DNA of 64,000 bases from Cristatella mucedo. Lineage: Eukaryota > Bryozoa > Phylactolaemata > Cristatellidae. The stretch spans positions 3,869,501 through 3,933,500 of the forward strand of contig WPIO01000020.1 in NCBI GenBank assembly GCA_009760855.2, written 5' to 3'. How positions within the stretch are numbered: the first letter of the stretch is position 1; the number at the start of each line of letters is the position of its first letter. Of the stretch, positions 11,888 to 22,924 are shown piece by piece. The notes under the pieces are model-generated. The model was given only the letters and a program-made list of their open reading frames with translations, did no database searches and was not told where the DNA came from. The translations under genes and the position numbers were made by a program.

Positions 11888-12600
11888 ACAGTTAATAATA
11901 ATAATAATATTGCACTTGATAAAGCGCCCTCAGAGAACTTAATCTCTTTCTAGGCGCTTTACATTTGCTGCAAAGTGATACGCAATAGAATAGTAAGTAA
12001 AATCATGCTTGAAAAACAAACAAAATGAATAACATGGTTAGGGGTTACATGCACTGGGTCAGCATGCAAATGTGGTTAGTGGCAGCATGAACAGTGTCAG
12101 CACGCATAAGCACATCGAGGACGAATCACAAGGACCCACTAAATGCTGTCCTAAATAGGTATGTTTTTAATTTTCTTTTAAATGTGGTCAGGTCAGGGGA
12201 TGTTCTGATGCAGGTCGGGAGGGAGTTCCAGGCTGTGGGAGCATACGAGCTAAATGCACGGTCTCCAAAGGATTTGAGGTTTGTACGAGGTATTTCTAGA
12301 CTGTTGGATTCCGAAAAGCGAGTGGTACGATGCTTTGCCTGATGGGGTAGTATATCTGAAAGATAGGCTGGAGCCATAGAATGAAGAGACCTAAAAGTGA
12401 GCGACAAAACCTTGAAGTCAATCCGTTGCTTGACTGGTAACCAGTGCAGGTCGGCGAGAAGTGGAGTAATGTGGCAACTGCGACGCTCACGACAGACAAG
12501 CCTAGCTGCAGAGTTTTGCACCAGCTGCAATCGCCTGATCGCACATGCTGGTAGGCCAGTCAGTTGTGGAGCAACCGCTGGCTACCCAATTACTTGCCAG
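11888..12600 (-). mobile_element. L1x LINE, 3' end with C-terminal ORF2 remnant
   Basis: An (AAT)n tail on plus at 11888 is followed by the family 3' UTR, then a minus-strand frame (12126-12530) encoding the end of ORF2: LVQNSAARLVCRERRSCHIT, LLADLHWLPVKQRIDFKVLS, SFGDRAFSSYAPTAWNSLPT. The element is cut at the (TC)n array at 12608. Nearly identical to the copy at 20835, so a relatively recent insertion. Confidence 0.9.
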
Positions 12601-12605
12601 CTGTG

Positions 12606-12607
<2 letters not shown>

Positions 12608-12669
<62 letters not shown>

Positions 12670-12768
12670 TTTCCTCCCCCTCTGTCTCTCTCCCTCCCTC
12701 TCTCTCTCCCTTTCCCTCCCCCTCTCTCTCTCCCCCTTTCCTTTCCCTCCTCTCTCTCTCTCTCTCTC
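12608..12768. repeat. (TC)n microsatellite, imperfect 3' half
   Basis: Perfect TC units to about 12666, then TC mixed with CCCT interruptions. It abuts the 5' truncation point of the adjacent LINE. Confidence 0.95.
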
Positions 12769-12898
12769 GGTCAGACACGTCTGAAATCACACCCGTCTTG
12801 TTGCAGCAGACAAAGAATCTTCTCTACCACCGCTTGTGGTAAGCATGCACACTCTTCTCTGCCTGCCGTTTGGACCTCTTCCGTCTGTCTGTCTGCCT

Positions 12899-12902
12899 CT
12901 GA

Positions 12903-12952
<50 letters not shown>
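12899..12952. repeat. Compound (TGTC)n/(TC)n microsatellite
   Basis: Several CTGT units grade into about 17 TC units. Confidence 0.9.
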
Positions 12953-12954
<2 letters not shown>

Positions 12955-13144
12955 TAGGGAGGCGGAATAAATAGACATAACCTATGTATTAATATCCATC
13001 AACGAACGCACGCGAGCCAACAGTTGTACAAAGCAAGATATCGTAAATGTAACATTATATTCCGGTTTACCGGTTTCCGTAGTGCTGCTGATCTTTATGG
13101 CAACGCTTGTTCGCCCATGAAAAGGCTATTATTTAAAAAAAACA

Positions 13145-13304
13145 CGCTGGTTTGGTCAACGAGTGGTTAGGGTGCTCGCCTTCAACGACCGAGGTCAAGT
13201 TGCTTGTATTTGATAACTTAGGTGGTGGGCTCAAGCCCTGTAGCGTATGTGAAGCGCCTGAATGTACATTATGTTCTCGTAGGGTGTTGTACAAATGAAT
13301 TATA
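13145..13304 (+). mobile_element. SINE-A copy
   Basis: Head GGTTTGGTCAACGAGTGGTT then AGGGTGCTCGCC; B-box-like GGGCTCAAGCCC; tail AAGCGCCTGAATGTACATTA and final ATGAATTATATTTA. It forms an inverted pair with the copy at 13428. Confidence 0.8.
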
Positions 13305-13427
13305 TTTACTTGTGAGCGATCTTAACGACTGAGCAGAATAGCACTGGCTACTACTATGTAAAAAATATTTTTGAATTTGCACCGTTGTCGACACCGACGA
13401 CCTTTAGCGTGCATAGCATATAAATAG

Positions 13428-13579
13428 AATATTTATTTGTATAGCCCCATAAGAGAACTTAATCTTCATTTAGGCGCGTCACATACGCCACGGGACTCGA
13501 GCCCAAACTATTGGCCATACACCACATTCACCCTGACTTTGATTCGAGGCGAGCACCTTGACCACCGGGCCAAGCCGGC
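13428..13579 (-). mobile_element. SINE-A copy, inverted relative to 13145
   Basis: Reverse complement has GGCTTGGCCCGGTGGTCAAG, GTGCTCGCC, the B-box-like GGGCTCGAGTCCC and the LINE-like tail. Confidence 0.8.
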
Positions 13580-13589
13580 ATCCGCTGCA

Positions 13590-14560
13590 CTTCCAAAATG
13601 GGCTGTTCGTTCTTGCTTTCATCGTAGTATGCCGAACTGCTTCACCCTCACCAGTTGTGCTATCTCGCTGACTGTACTGCAGACCGTAATTCCTGTCCCT
13701 TTCCTTCTTTATACCAGTCATCATATTTAAATAAACATGGCAGATCTGAAACCATGCTTTCGATTAGAAATCTTCACGAAAAGAAGTGCACGATGGTAAT
13801 AGACAACTAAAGGCTACTAGCTAGCGTTTGTTAGAGCTAATTTCATGAGCTCCAATGGAATGCTTGAGGCCTCAAAGCGTCTTGTGAGCTTTTTTGAGGG
13901 TCTCTGCACAAAGACGGGGGGGGGTAGCTACGTGGGTGGGGAAGGGGGTTTTCGTCCAAGGAGGATAGAGGTTAAGAAGCAAATCGGCGGTAAGACCGAA
14001 CGAAGCCAAGTATTTTCAGTCGACGTGAATGGTGCGTACATCCTCGGCTTCGATGTCAAAGCACTCTCAAGACAAGCTAGAGTGAATCTCCTAGAGCTGC
14101 TGATGCAAGTCGATGGGAGTGTTTCATTGAGCTGGAGCTGAGCGGTGCCGATGGTTGTAGCATGAGAAGTTGTCGCTTACTCGTTCAACCAGCTCGATCA
14201 GCTCAAGTGGCGTGCTGCAAACCAGTTTAGGTAAAGTCGACGAAACAAATCTCACTGACGACGACGATGACCTAGGCACTGGTCAGCTTCACAGCATTCC
14301 GGCACGTGACAACCAGCAGGTAGTGGATGCAGGCGGTGGTACGCATAGATCGAAACCAAGGATGAACGCACCATCGAACGTCGATAAAAGAATGGACGGG
14401 AGGCACGCCCGCGCCCATGTCCATGACCTTGGAGAATGTGCTGCACATTGCTGGCAGCGATGCAAGCTGGGGTCTCATGCCTGACACTCTTTGACAAGCG
14501 CTAACTGTAACATGGTGTCATCATACTTTGCGTTATCTAGCCAGATGTGTTTTTATTTTT
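13590..14560. other. Unrecognised stretch with two short GC-richer frames
   Basis: Plus-strand frames at 13845-14141 (98 codons) and 14170-14484 (104 codons) sit close together, but their translations resemble nothing I know and overlap equally open antisense frames. I do not call a gene. Confidence 0.3.
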
Positions 14561-14930
14561 TTGAACAGATGCGCATGAACGTGGAGCCTGTGCTTCGAGG
14601 AACTCTCTCGGAGAATCGTGTGAGTTGATGTAAGCCGGCATAAGATAATGTAACGTTGTAATTCCCTTTTGGAGAAGCTACCAAAAAAAGCCACTAGGCC
14701 AGCAGGAGAGTACATGTAGTTGCGTAAGAGTTGACAGTGACTTCCACAGTCTAGGATCTGCAGAGCAAATGCTTCTGTCGCCAACGGTCTTTAAGCGTAC
14801 GAATGGAACAGCTTATGTATTGTCCATAAAAAACCTGAGGTTGACATGGTGGGCCTTGTGGGGCAGAGTTGGAAGTAGGATAGTTACAGGATAGTTAATG
14901 TGAGTTTTCGTGTATCGCTCCACCCTATAT
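14560..14930 (-). mobile_element. L2x LINE fragment
   Basis: Minus translation carries the family's C-terminal motif (ATEAFALQILDCGSHCQLL, compare LWNSLPQFLRN in the copy at 39238). The DNA shares GACTTCCACAGTCTAGGATC and the CTTCTGTCGCCAACGGTCTT block with the copy near 63340. Confidence 0.75.
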
Positions 14931-14934
14931 TTTC

Positions 14935-15022
<88 letters not shown>
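14935..15022. repeat. (TC)n microsatellite
   Basis: About 44 TC units. Confidence 0.95.
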
Positions 15023-15030
<8 letters not shown>

Positions 15031-15450
15031 GGTTTCGCTTGTGGGGATTGGTATGCCCCTATTTTCAAATGTCACTAACCTTCAAAAGCATTTTTTTTTA
15101 GAAAAGACAGCACTATTTATTACAAACGCTCTTTAGTTGTGAGCCACACTGCTTTAATCATTATTCAAGATATAACAGATCCGCATTCTTAGCTTTATCT
15201 TAAAATGCAGAACGTTCTTTTTGAACATTTCCATCTTGCGAATTCGTTCTAAGTAAAAATTGAAAGCTTTCTCACGGCTGCTCACAGACTGTACTGACAT
15301 AACGAGACATCTTTACAAATGATTGGGACACTACAAAAGTCACGTCACTTGATAAGTAAACGGCTGCACCTTTACATAGACGTTATTCTTTTTGTTTCCC
15401 GGCACCCTCTCTGGCTCCAAATTTGCTATATTAAATAGGGTTCCAGCAAT

Positions 15451-15535
15451 TTAATAATAAGAATGATGCATTTATTGTAGCAACCTCAGAGAACCCGATC
15501 TCTTTCTAGGCACTTTGCATTTGCTGCAAATGAAC
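15451..15535 (-). mobile_element. Very short L1x LINE tail
   Basis: A TAATAATAA run is followed by the reverse complement of the LINE tail (GATCTCTTTCTAGGCACTTT then GCATTTGCTGC). Confidence 0.6.
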
Positions 15536-15877
15536 CCTGAATTTAGCAAACATAATTGGATGAATCTTAATCAACAAAACAATTTTGGAAAACTTTTACA
15601 AAAGTAGTTCGCAGATTATGTACCCGGCATGGTCACTGGCTAGCCGTCATTCATGTTGGATGCAACGCAGCAGCTGCTGTTGTGGTATATGTGTTGCTCG
15701 AAGTAGCTAGGCAGTAGTATGAAATCTTGGGCTGTAATCCCTACCGAACACCGCTAATGGCATTGCATGCTCCTCGGAGCATTTGCTCAGCCATTATCAA
15801 CTATCCTTTATTCGCTCAATCGTGCTGCAATTGTGTACGTCAATATCATAATCCATTGGCATTCTTCTTTTCCAAGC

Positions 15878-16190
15878 TAATAATAATAATAATAATAATA
15901 ATAATGCACTTGATAAAGCGCCCTCGGAGAACTTAATCTCTCTCTAGGCGCTTTACATTTGCTGCAAAGGGAAATGCAATTGAATGGTGAGTAAAATCAT
16001 GCTTGATAAACAAACAAAATGAATAACATGGTTAGGGGTGACATGCCCAGTGTCAGCATGCAAATGTGGTTAGTGGCAGCATGCACAGTGTCAGCATGCA
16101 TAAGCACATCAAGGACGAATCACAGGGACCCACTAAATGCTGTCCTAAATAGGTGTTTTTAAGTTCTTTTTAAATGATATGATAAAACAT
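15878..16190 (-). mobile_element. L1x LINE 3' end
   Basis: (AAT)n tail, then ACTTGATAAAGCGCCCTCGG, the repeated GCATGCA 3' UTR and the end of ORF2. About 300 bp survive; close to the copy at 20835. Confidence 0.85.
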
Positions 16191-16194
16191 CTAA

Positions 16195-17249
16195 AAATTT
16201 ATTTAGGGTAACTACACTAATGCAGTAATAGCATTATTTTAATAAGGTCATATAGACTCTATCGAACCATTATATATACTACTAAATTGGGAATTCCATT
16301 ATAATGTCCTTCCTTATAGCGTTTAAAAATTGGGTCGAAACAAAACTGGGCTATTCCTATTATTTACGTACATGGTTATTGAATTCCGACCATTGGTGCT
16401 ATTTAAATCCAGCAGCATGGGGCATAGTTTGTGCTGCCAAGAACATAGAACACATCCTGCTGATTGCCAACCGTCCAGCCGATGTTGATATGATATCACG
16501 GGGTCATTATGCCAATGAGGGCAGCTAGGAGGAACCTGGTACATATGCTTGTGTTGCCCCTAAACTTCCTGAAGGAATGACTTTCCCATCGGATGATCTA
16601 GCTTTCCTTTAGATAAGAAGTCCCGTGCCTTAGTAGCCAAGTAGAATGCATTGGTCGTGGCAAGGGTGCTTCGAAACTCACAAGCAAGCACTGCGATTTA
16701 TTTCTGAAAAAAAATCGAACAAGAGCAGAGGAGAGAAGAACCCTCAGTACATCGATAGCACATTGAGAAGTGCAGGGTCCCGGACCCTAGAGCAAAACTA
16801 CGAAACTCTACTAGGCCGAGCAGCCTCGATAAATAAAGCCCGGTGCCCCTTGTGGGCTGAGCACATAGGCACTAGATGAGTGCATACTAACTGTTCACTC
16901 TAGTGCATGCCTGCTTCACTGCAACAACATGCAGAACTTGGTCATCTACGTGCGGCTCTAATCACGAGGACCGTCTAAAAAAATGGAGATTCTTGGAGGA
17001 TACAGTGGAGAATAAAATGCACGAGCAACGATGGATACAAGCTGTATGAGAAATATAAGGGTTGCAAGACACGGTGCCTCGAAGAAGGCACCTGTGCACA
17101 CGTTTGCAGCAAACTTGGCAATCACTAGAAGCAGCATGCTTGGCAAGCAAAAGTAGCACCACTGATCAATCCCGTGCTCGCTGGCTTGAGTACGTGAGCA
17201 GCCAGAGCAAAATGCCTCGAGACGACATCGGATTGGGAATCGGCTGATC
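16195..17249. other. Unrecognised stretch downstream of the protease gene
   Basis: On the minus strand this is the 3' flank of the protease gene. A minus AATAAA lies near 16697 and could serve as a distal poly(A) signal. No coding resemblance. Confidence 0.35.
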
Positions 17250-18749
17250 CTAAGGGTCCGGGTCAATGTCAGTCACCAGCTGAACGGTCATATTCCCATC
17301 TGCAGCGCCCCTCAACGCTAGCTGCCTACGAAGCCTTGTTGCAATGAATGCAATAAGTACAGACACCACCACCACCAGCACAACACATGCAACTATTACC
17401 GTCAAGCTCGTTCGGTCCGCTCTGCCAGCCGACTCATCGAATGCACAGCTAGCCACAGAGAAGCCTGCATTAGGATACCAACTCACGCGACTCTGCGTGC
17501 TGCCCGTCGCCGTCCCATTGGGGCAGGTCGACTTGGCGAAGCCGACTTGCTGCCCAGCTCGATCGAAGCGCACATAGAATGCTGTCATGCTTTGCGCGCC
17601 AATGATTGCCACATCGCCAGACACGGATATTGCTAGCTTGAAACAGTCTCTTTTCGGAAGCCGTGTACCATTAGTGGTCTTCACTAGGTACTGATCTGGG
17701 GCCAAATCTAGCGAAACGACGTGCGTACCATTCGCCAACAGACGCAACGTAAGTGTAGGTAGCCCAGCCGGATATGAGCCCGACGGCCAGCATGCTACCT
17801 CCGACCCCGTCCAGAATCCTGGAGGTATACTGGCTGACAGTTTCATCAGATTTCTCAGCTGCGAAGTGAGCTCGGCGTAAACCATGCTAGGCAGCATTAT
17901 GTTGGTAGTTCCGCTGTCGACGATGGTCCTCTTCGTGTTGTACTCTCTGCAGTCCAAGCCGAGGCTTCTATTGTGCACGAGGATGTCGGTGATGATCACC
18001 TCGTAGTACCGTTTAGCGGTCAAGGCGACGTCGTGAAACGCACCCGCGTACAAGGACGCATCGATCCCTCCGAAAACAGCCCGGCCGGATGCACTCGCGG
18101 TCGTGTTGCTGCTGTCTGGGCTTGCCTTCGGGCACAGCTGAAGCGAGAAGACGTCCCCGACGCTTCCAGCACTGACCAGCTCATCGAAGAGCGGCTTAAC
18201 ATTACCGGAAGGCAAAGAAATGGTCTGAAACGCCAGCCCAAGTATGCCTTGCCACTTGGAGGTACATGTGAATAGCTTCTCCGACCGAGATATCACTGAC
18301 AAATTCGCCACTACAGCTGGAAGGGTAGCCAGGCGGACAGCGTCGCTGCCTAGTAAACCGATCCACTGCCCTTCTGTATAGCGGACGGTAAATTCTAGGC
18401 CTTTTGATAAAAAGCTTGACGAACGCGACGAGTTGAAGTAGCGGTCAATGCATTCGTCCTTGTAGCCGGCAATAGCGAAGTTACTACTGCCGGTGTCCAC
18501 GAGGACGCTGAAGACTGTCTCCGGAGTGCCCAACGAAAGCTGCACGGAGTAACCCAGTTCCGGGTCGCCGTTGAGATCCACTGTGTAGACGCCGGTTTGA
18601 CTAGCGGAAGACCGAGCACCAGGCAGCCCGCCGGTCGAGGAGTTTTTCAGCGGCGCTGCAGCGCCCGGTCCAGCGGCCTGCATTGCCGCTTCCGTGCTAC
18701 GATGAATGAATAAAATAGTGCACAGCCTTACAGCGGCGAATGCTGGCAT
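17250..18749 (-). CDS. BACE: BACE-like membrane aspartic protease (beta-secretase family), single exon
   Basis: A pepsin-family (A1) protease predicted to be a type I membrane enzyme of the secretory or endosomal pathway. The 499 residues match BACE1/2 in length (about 500). Both catalytic motifs are present: DTGSSNF (Asp85) and VDSGTTN (Asp278), with the flap VRYTEGQW (Tyr124) and the family string WQGILGLAF (166-174). The six cysteines at positions equivalent to the three BACE disulfides are kept (206, 266, 320, 369, 409, 435). One membrane segment (about 449-470) is followed by TRLRRQ and a short cytosolic tail. Residues 1-22 make a weak signal peptide. Differences from human BACE1: no RxxR furin site before the mature domain, no acidic dileucine in the tail, and two extra cysteines (100 and 162). 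The ATG has A at -3. The gene is intronless here, whereas vertebrate BACE genes have about nine exons. Substrate unknown. Confidence 0.93.
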   Translation of the reverse strand: MPAFAAVRLCTILFIHRSTEAAMQAAGPGAAAPLKNSSTGGLPGARSSASQTGVYTVDLNGDPELGYSVQLSLGTPETVFSVLVDTGSSNFAIAGYKDECIDRYFNSSRSSSFLSKGLEFTVRYTEGQWIGLLGSDAVRLATLPAVVANLSVISRSEKLFTCTSKWQGILGLAFQTISLPSGNVKPLFDELVSAGSVGDVFSLQLCPKASPDSSNTTASASGRAVFGGIDASLYAGAFHDVALTAKRYYEVIITDILVHNRSLGLDCREYNTKRTIVDSGTTNIMLPSMVYAELTSQLRNLMKLSASIPPGFWTGSEVACWPSGSYPAGLPTLTLRLLANGTHVVSLDLAPDQYLVKTTNGTRLPKRDCFKLAISVSGDVAIIGAQSMTAFYVRFDRAGQQVGFAKSTCPNGTATGSTQSRVSWYPNAGFSVASCAFDESAGRADRTSLTVIVACVVLVVVVSVLIAFIATRLRRQLALRGAADGNMTVQLVTDIDPDP

Positions 18750-19460
18750 CTTCTTTTACGCAAGCACGGGTTGGAAGGAAGGCATGCGCACGTCCGCGGG
18801 CCAGGTTTCTCCGAAAATGAAAGCACCGTGCACACAGCGGAAGTATATCTTCTACGGTAGGTCTAGTTACGACCGAGCGGGAGTTGTCTCCCAACGTTAT
18901 CGATTATTCCAAAGATAGATACTTCTTCAGTGCTCCTAAAGCTGCGTTTACACGGCAGACTTTCCCACAGATTTCGGACATATTTCCCACATAGTTGAGC
19001 TACTATGACACCATACGTCACAACATTTTGAGGGGGAGGAGCCATGTCTGCAGACTCATCGGAAGAAGAATCTGTCTAAACTAGTTGGCTCCCTGTGTTG
19101 GTCCAGCCGACCAATCAAACCCCGGGGCTCTCACATTCACCCCCAAGCACCTAAATAAAAAGGTCTGACGTTCATGGGCTCGAGGCAGTCAGTGCAAGTC
19201 CTTGAATATGGGCTGCTTATGCGTTGTAACCAATTCTTCAGCCTTTTCTACGTAGAATACGCCGGGCATTTGTTTATCAAATCCACCAATAAACTCATAA
19301 CGGTGCACATTACTTAACCCTATACACCAGCACACCCGGAACGGCGAACATTACTTGTACTGCTTCCCTTCCCAAAAAAGCTTTTTTAAAATGCTTATAT
19401 TCTTTTTATTTATATTCTTCTCATGCTACTCCGCAATGATCCCTGCAGCGGTGAACTCAA
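18750..19460. other. Upstream flank of the protease gene; possible LTR-like piece
   Basis: Should contain the minus-strand promoter of the protease. At 19105-19300 the plus strand has a CCAAT box, a TAAATAAAAAG element and, about 135 bp on, CCAATAAACTC. This is the order seen in retroelement LTRs, but no matching second LTR or coding region was found. Confidence 0.3.
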
Positions 19461-19464
19461 CTTA

Positions 19465-20095
19465 TAATAATAATAAAAACAAAACGTTTGATAAAGCGCC
19501 CTCAGTGAACTCAATCTCTTTCTAGGCGCTTTACAATTGGTGCAAAGGAAGCACGAATTGAATGGTTAATGGCCGAATGCTCGATAAACAACAAGAGTAA
19601 CGTGGTTAGGGGTGCTGTGCCCAGGGTTAACATGCACACATGGTTTATGGCAGCACTACAAATGACGAATCGCATAGACCCACTAAATGCTGTGGTAAAA
19701 AGATGCGTTTTTAACTTCTTTTTAAATTTAGTCAAATCAAGGGATGTCGCGACGCCAGTCGGAAGTGAGTTCTAGGCTTTGGGAGCATTCGAACTACAGG
19801 CATGGTCTCCAAAGGATTTGAGGTTTGTTCGAGATATAGCTATGCGATTTGATTCAGAAAGGCGGGTGGCACGATGTTTATCCTGGTGGGAGAGTAGATC
19901 TGATTGGTAGGCTGGAGCCACAGAATGAAGGGACTAAAAGTGAGTGAGAAAACTTTGAAGTCGATGTGATGCTGCCCTGGGAGTCAGAGCAGGTCAGCTA
20001 GAAGTGGTGTGATGTGGCAACTGCGACGCTTGCGACAGACAAGCCTAGCTGCAGAGTTTTGTACCAGCTGTAGGCGCCTGATTGGCCTACTTTGC
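19465..20095 (-). mobile_element. L1x LINE 3' end, decayed
   Basis: An (AAT)n tail on plus is followed by GATAAAGCGCCCTCAGTGAA, the 3' UTR and frameshifted ORF2 C-terminus (minus; TKFKKKLKTHLFTTAF). Confidence 0.85.
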
Positions 20096-20099
20096 TTTG

Positions 20100-20830
20100 T
20101 CTTGTGATAGATAAAGGAAGGCGGCGCGCAGGATTTTGGTCTCAATATCAGCCGGCAGGTCTTTATAGGTTGGCGCTATGGCACTGTGTCAGGGGCCCCT
20201 CGCATCTTAGCAGCAGCTGCTTTTTGTAATGATTTATTTTTAGTTATAACGTAAATGAAATGTATGCATAAGTTTTGTCTTAGTCGTCTGCTATCAATAA
20301 GTTTTGTGGGCGGTACAGCGCCATCGCACGGTTCCACCCCAGCCAACGCTCCGCCCACCATGGGCGCGAGAGACACCGACACGTGACTGCATCCTTACCA
20401 CGCTTTAGGCACTTACTATCTGTCTACCGACCTGTATGGACTCCATCCACTGTCACTATTCACGCGTCATGCTCCGGAGCAGTATACCCGACTACTACGA
20501 CCACCAGTACGTACGTTCGCCCGCCTGCTTCGTCTGTTACAAATACAACCGTCGTCATATCGCCCACAACTTCGTCGCTCGCGAGCCCCCACAAGTGGTG
20601 ACTTCCTAACGTTGACTCGACCGGCAACCTTACTCAACTAAAACAGTTTTTCTGGTTTATTTAACCGCATCTGTGTGGTAAGATTTACTGGTTACCGTAA
20701 CTTGCTACTATATTTTGTACTACGGATGACAAAAACTACTGATAATGTAACGGCGTGACTTCAATGGAGCTCAACATAACCCATAAGAATGAGTTTGCTT
20801 GGGAAATGCCATGAGAAGGCGCACCGGGAT
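20100..20830. other. Unrecognised stretch, possible LTR-retroelement remnant
   Basis: A GC-rich segment (20290-20600) ends in CACAAGTGGTGACTTCCTAA, reminiscent of the region just downstream of a 5' LTR in Gypsy-type elements. No paired LTR or gag/pol frame was found. A weak call. Confidence 0.25.
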
Positions 20831-20834
20831 GCTA

Positions 20835-22255
20835 CAGCTAATAATAATAATATTAATAATTCACTTGATAAAGCGCCCTCAGAAAACTTAATCTCTTTCT
20901 AGGCGCTTTACATTTGCTGTAAAGTGAAATGCAACTGAATGGTAAGTAAAATCATGCTTGAAAAACAAACAAAATGAATAATATGGTTAGGGGTGACATG
21001 CACAGGGTCAGCATGCAAATGTGGTTAGTGGCAGCATGCACAGTGTCAGCACGCATAAGCACATCAAGGACGAATCACAGGGACCCACTAAATGCTGTCC
21101 TAAATAGGTGTTTTTAGGTTCCTTTTAAATGTGGTCAGGTCAGGGGATGTTCTGACGCAGGTTGGGAGGGATTTCCAGGCTTTGGGAGCATATGAACTAA
21201 ATGCACGGTCTCCAAAGGATTTAAGGTTTGTACGAGGTATTTCTAGACTGTTGGATTCCGAAAAGCGGGTGGTACGATGCTTGGCCTGATGGGGGAGTAG
21301 ATGTGAGAGATAGGCTGGAGCCAAAGAATGAAGGGACCTAAAAGTGAGCGACAAAACCTTGAAGTCAATCCGTTGCTTGACTGGTAGCCAGTGCAGGTCG
21401 ACGAGAAGTGGAGTAATGTGGCAACTGCGACGCTCACGGCAGACAAGTCTAGCTGCCGAGTTTTGCACCAGCTGCAATCGCCTGATCGCACATGCCGGTA
21501 GGCCAGTAAGCAGTGAGTTGCAGAAGTCGAGACGGGATGTCACGAATGCATGGACCAACTTGGACGTGGTATCTTTATCTAAACAAGCCCGAATTTTAGC
21601 AATGTTATGAAGCTGAAAATAGGCGGATTTGACTGTGGAGCTGATATGGTCGTCTAACGAAAGGTCGGTTTGGAATATGAAACCTAGATTTCGAGCTGAT
21701 TCAACTGGAGATATGCTGGCAGAGCCAATTTTGAGAGTCAGCCTGTCCAATCTCTGGATCACACTGGGTTTGCCCATAACTAGTAAGTTAGTTTTTTATC
21801 ATCGTTAAGTTTTAGAAAATTTGCTGCCATCTATGTGCGGATGTCATCAATGCATGCAGCTAGTGAGTTGAGAGAATTTGAGGTGCTCGAAGGCTGGGAG
21901 GGATCGAAGCAAAGGTACAACTGAGTGTCATCCGCATAGAAGTGAAAGCCTAGATTGTGCTTGGCAATCACATCAGCAAGAGGCAGAGTATAAACCGTGA
22001 ACAGAACCGGACCTAGCACTGAGCCCTGAGGTACTCCATATTTCAGAGGTACTTCAGATGATCTTTGTCCATTCACGTCAATACTCTGGAGTCTCCCACT
22101 GAGATAGGACCTGAACCACTGCAGAGCCGTGCCAGTGATGCCCAGGCGAGATGAGAGGCTCTAGAAGAACTTTGTGATCGATGGTATCAAAAGCTGCCGA
22201 AGGATCAAGCAAAGCAAGCTACAACTGGAATCTGGTCAAATATGGCATGCTTTGG
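20835..22255 (-). mobile_element. Longest L1x LINE copy, reverse-transcriptase region to 3' tail (CR1/L2-like)
   Basis: A non-LTR retrotransposon in minus orientation; its (AAT)n 3' end is at 20835. Minus frames at 21831-22076 carry the reverse-transcriptase core: [17 protein letters not shown] and the catalytic HFYADDTQLYL. The frame at 21100-21777 continues SARNLGFIFQTDLSL, YFQLHNIAKIRACL, SRLDFCNSLLTGLP and LQLVQNSAARLVCRERRSCH to the end of ORF2. A gap at about 21780-21830 separates the two frames, and the 5' half (endonuclease, ORF1) is absent, so the copy is dead. It is the best reference here for the other L1x fragments. Confidence 0.92.
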
Positions 22256-22270
22256 GGGCAGGAAACTCAG

Positions 22271-22307
22271 CCTACTGCTTGAGGAGCTGAGGAGCTCAGG
22301 CAGTAGG
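22271..22307. repeat. Short hairpin, 13-bp arms with one mismatch
   Basis: CCTACTGCTTGAG and CTCAGGCAGTAGG are near-perfect inverted copies around an 11-nt loop, just 5' of a SINE-B tail. Confidence 0.6.
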
Positions 22308-22352
22308 AGTTAAGGGGCTCGTCTATCGCTATAAAAATAGAGCTGCTAAATC
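22305..22352 (+). mobile_element. SINE-B 3' tail fragment
   Basis: CTCGTCTATCGCTATAAAAA then GAGCTGCTAAATCAGC, matching the family 3' end. Confidence 0.5.
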
Positions 22353-22359
22353 AGCTATT

Positions 22360-22915
22360 ATTTTTTTACGGCAGATTAAAAGCTTCAATGATGCGACTAC
22401 TAACGTAAATGAGACAGCAACTAAAAATGAGGAGAAAATTCAAGTGGACTGTCCGCCATTCCAGCAGGCAGAAAACGCTACAAGGGACATTACCTGGTTT
22501 CTAGAACGTGATGATGTTCCAGTTCGATGTCTGCTGTCTGCTACTCTACAGGCCTAAACGAATGGCCCGCCAAGATTTTCGACGAGATGTATGAGTACTT
22601 GGTGACAGCAAGTAGTGCGCAGTGTGCCCACTGGGACTCAGATTTTACTCCAACCAGATATGTCTACGCAGCCGATGGAAAAACCAAGAAAACGCTCACG
22701 TGACCTGTTCGAAGCAACTCATCCGCTGTCGAAGGAACCTATCGTGGCTTTGCTATTCACCATCTAAACTTTGTCTATTTTGCTTTCATTGCAAGCTAAT
22801 GCCACCAGACGTTTTAGCCTTCAGCATAAAAGGTTTTTTGCAACCGGAAGCTTTAGAAGCAACAAATCATGAAGCACGATGTCAGTTCTACACATCGAGC
22901 ATCCATGATTAAGCT
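22360..22915. other. Unrecognised stretch
   Basis: No coding resemblance and no repeat recognised. Confidence 0.35.
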
Positions 22916-22924
22916 GTTAACGCG

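Noticed and set aside
12545-12842. Ser/Leu-rich frames
   Set aside because: Translations of the (TC)n array.
13845-14484. Two adjacent plus frames of 98 and 104 codons
   Set aside because: No recognisable domain, equally open antisense frames, no splice evidence. Left as an unrecognised stretch.
19040-19310. Solo LTR with CCAAT, TATA-like and AATAAA elements
   Set aside because: Suggestive order of motifs but no second copy, target-site duplication or retroelement coding region in the window; kept only as a note.
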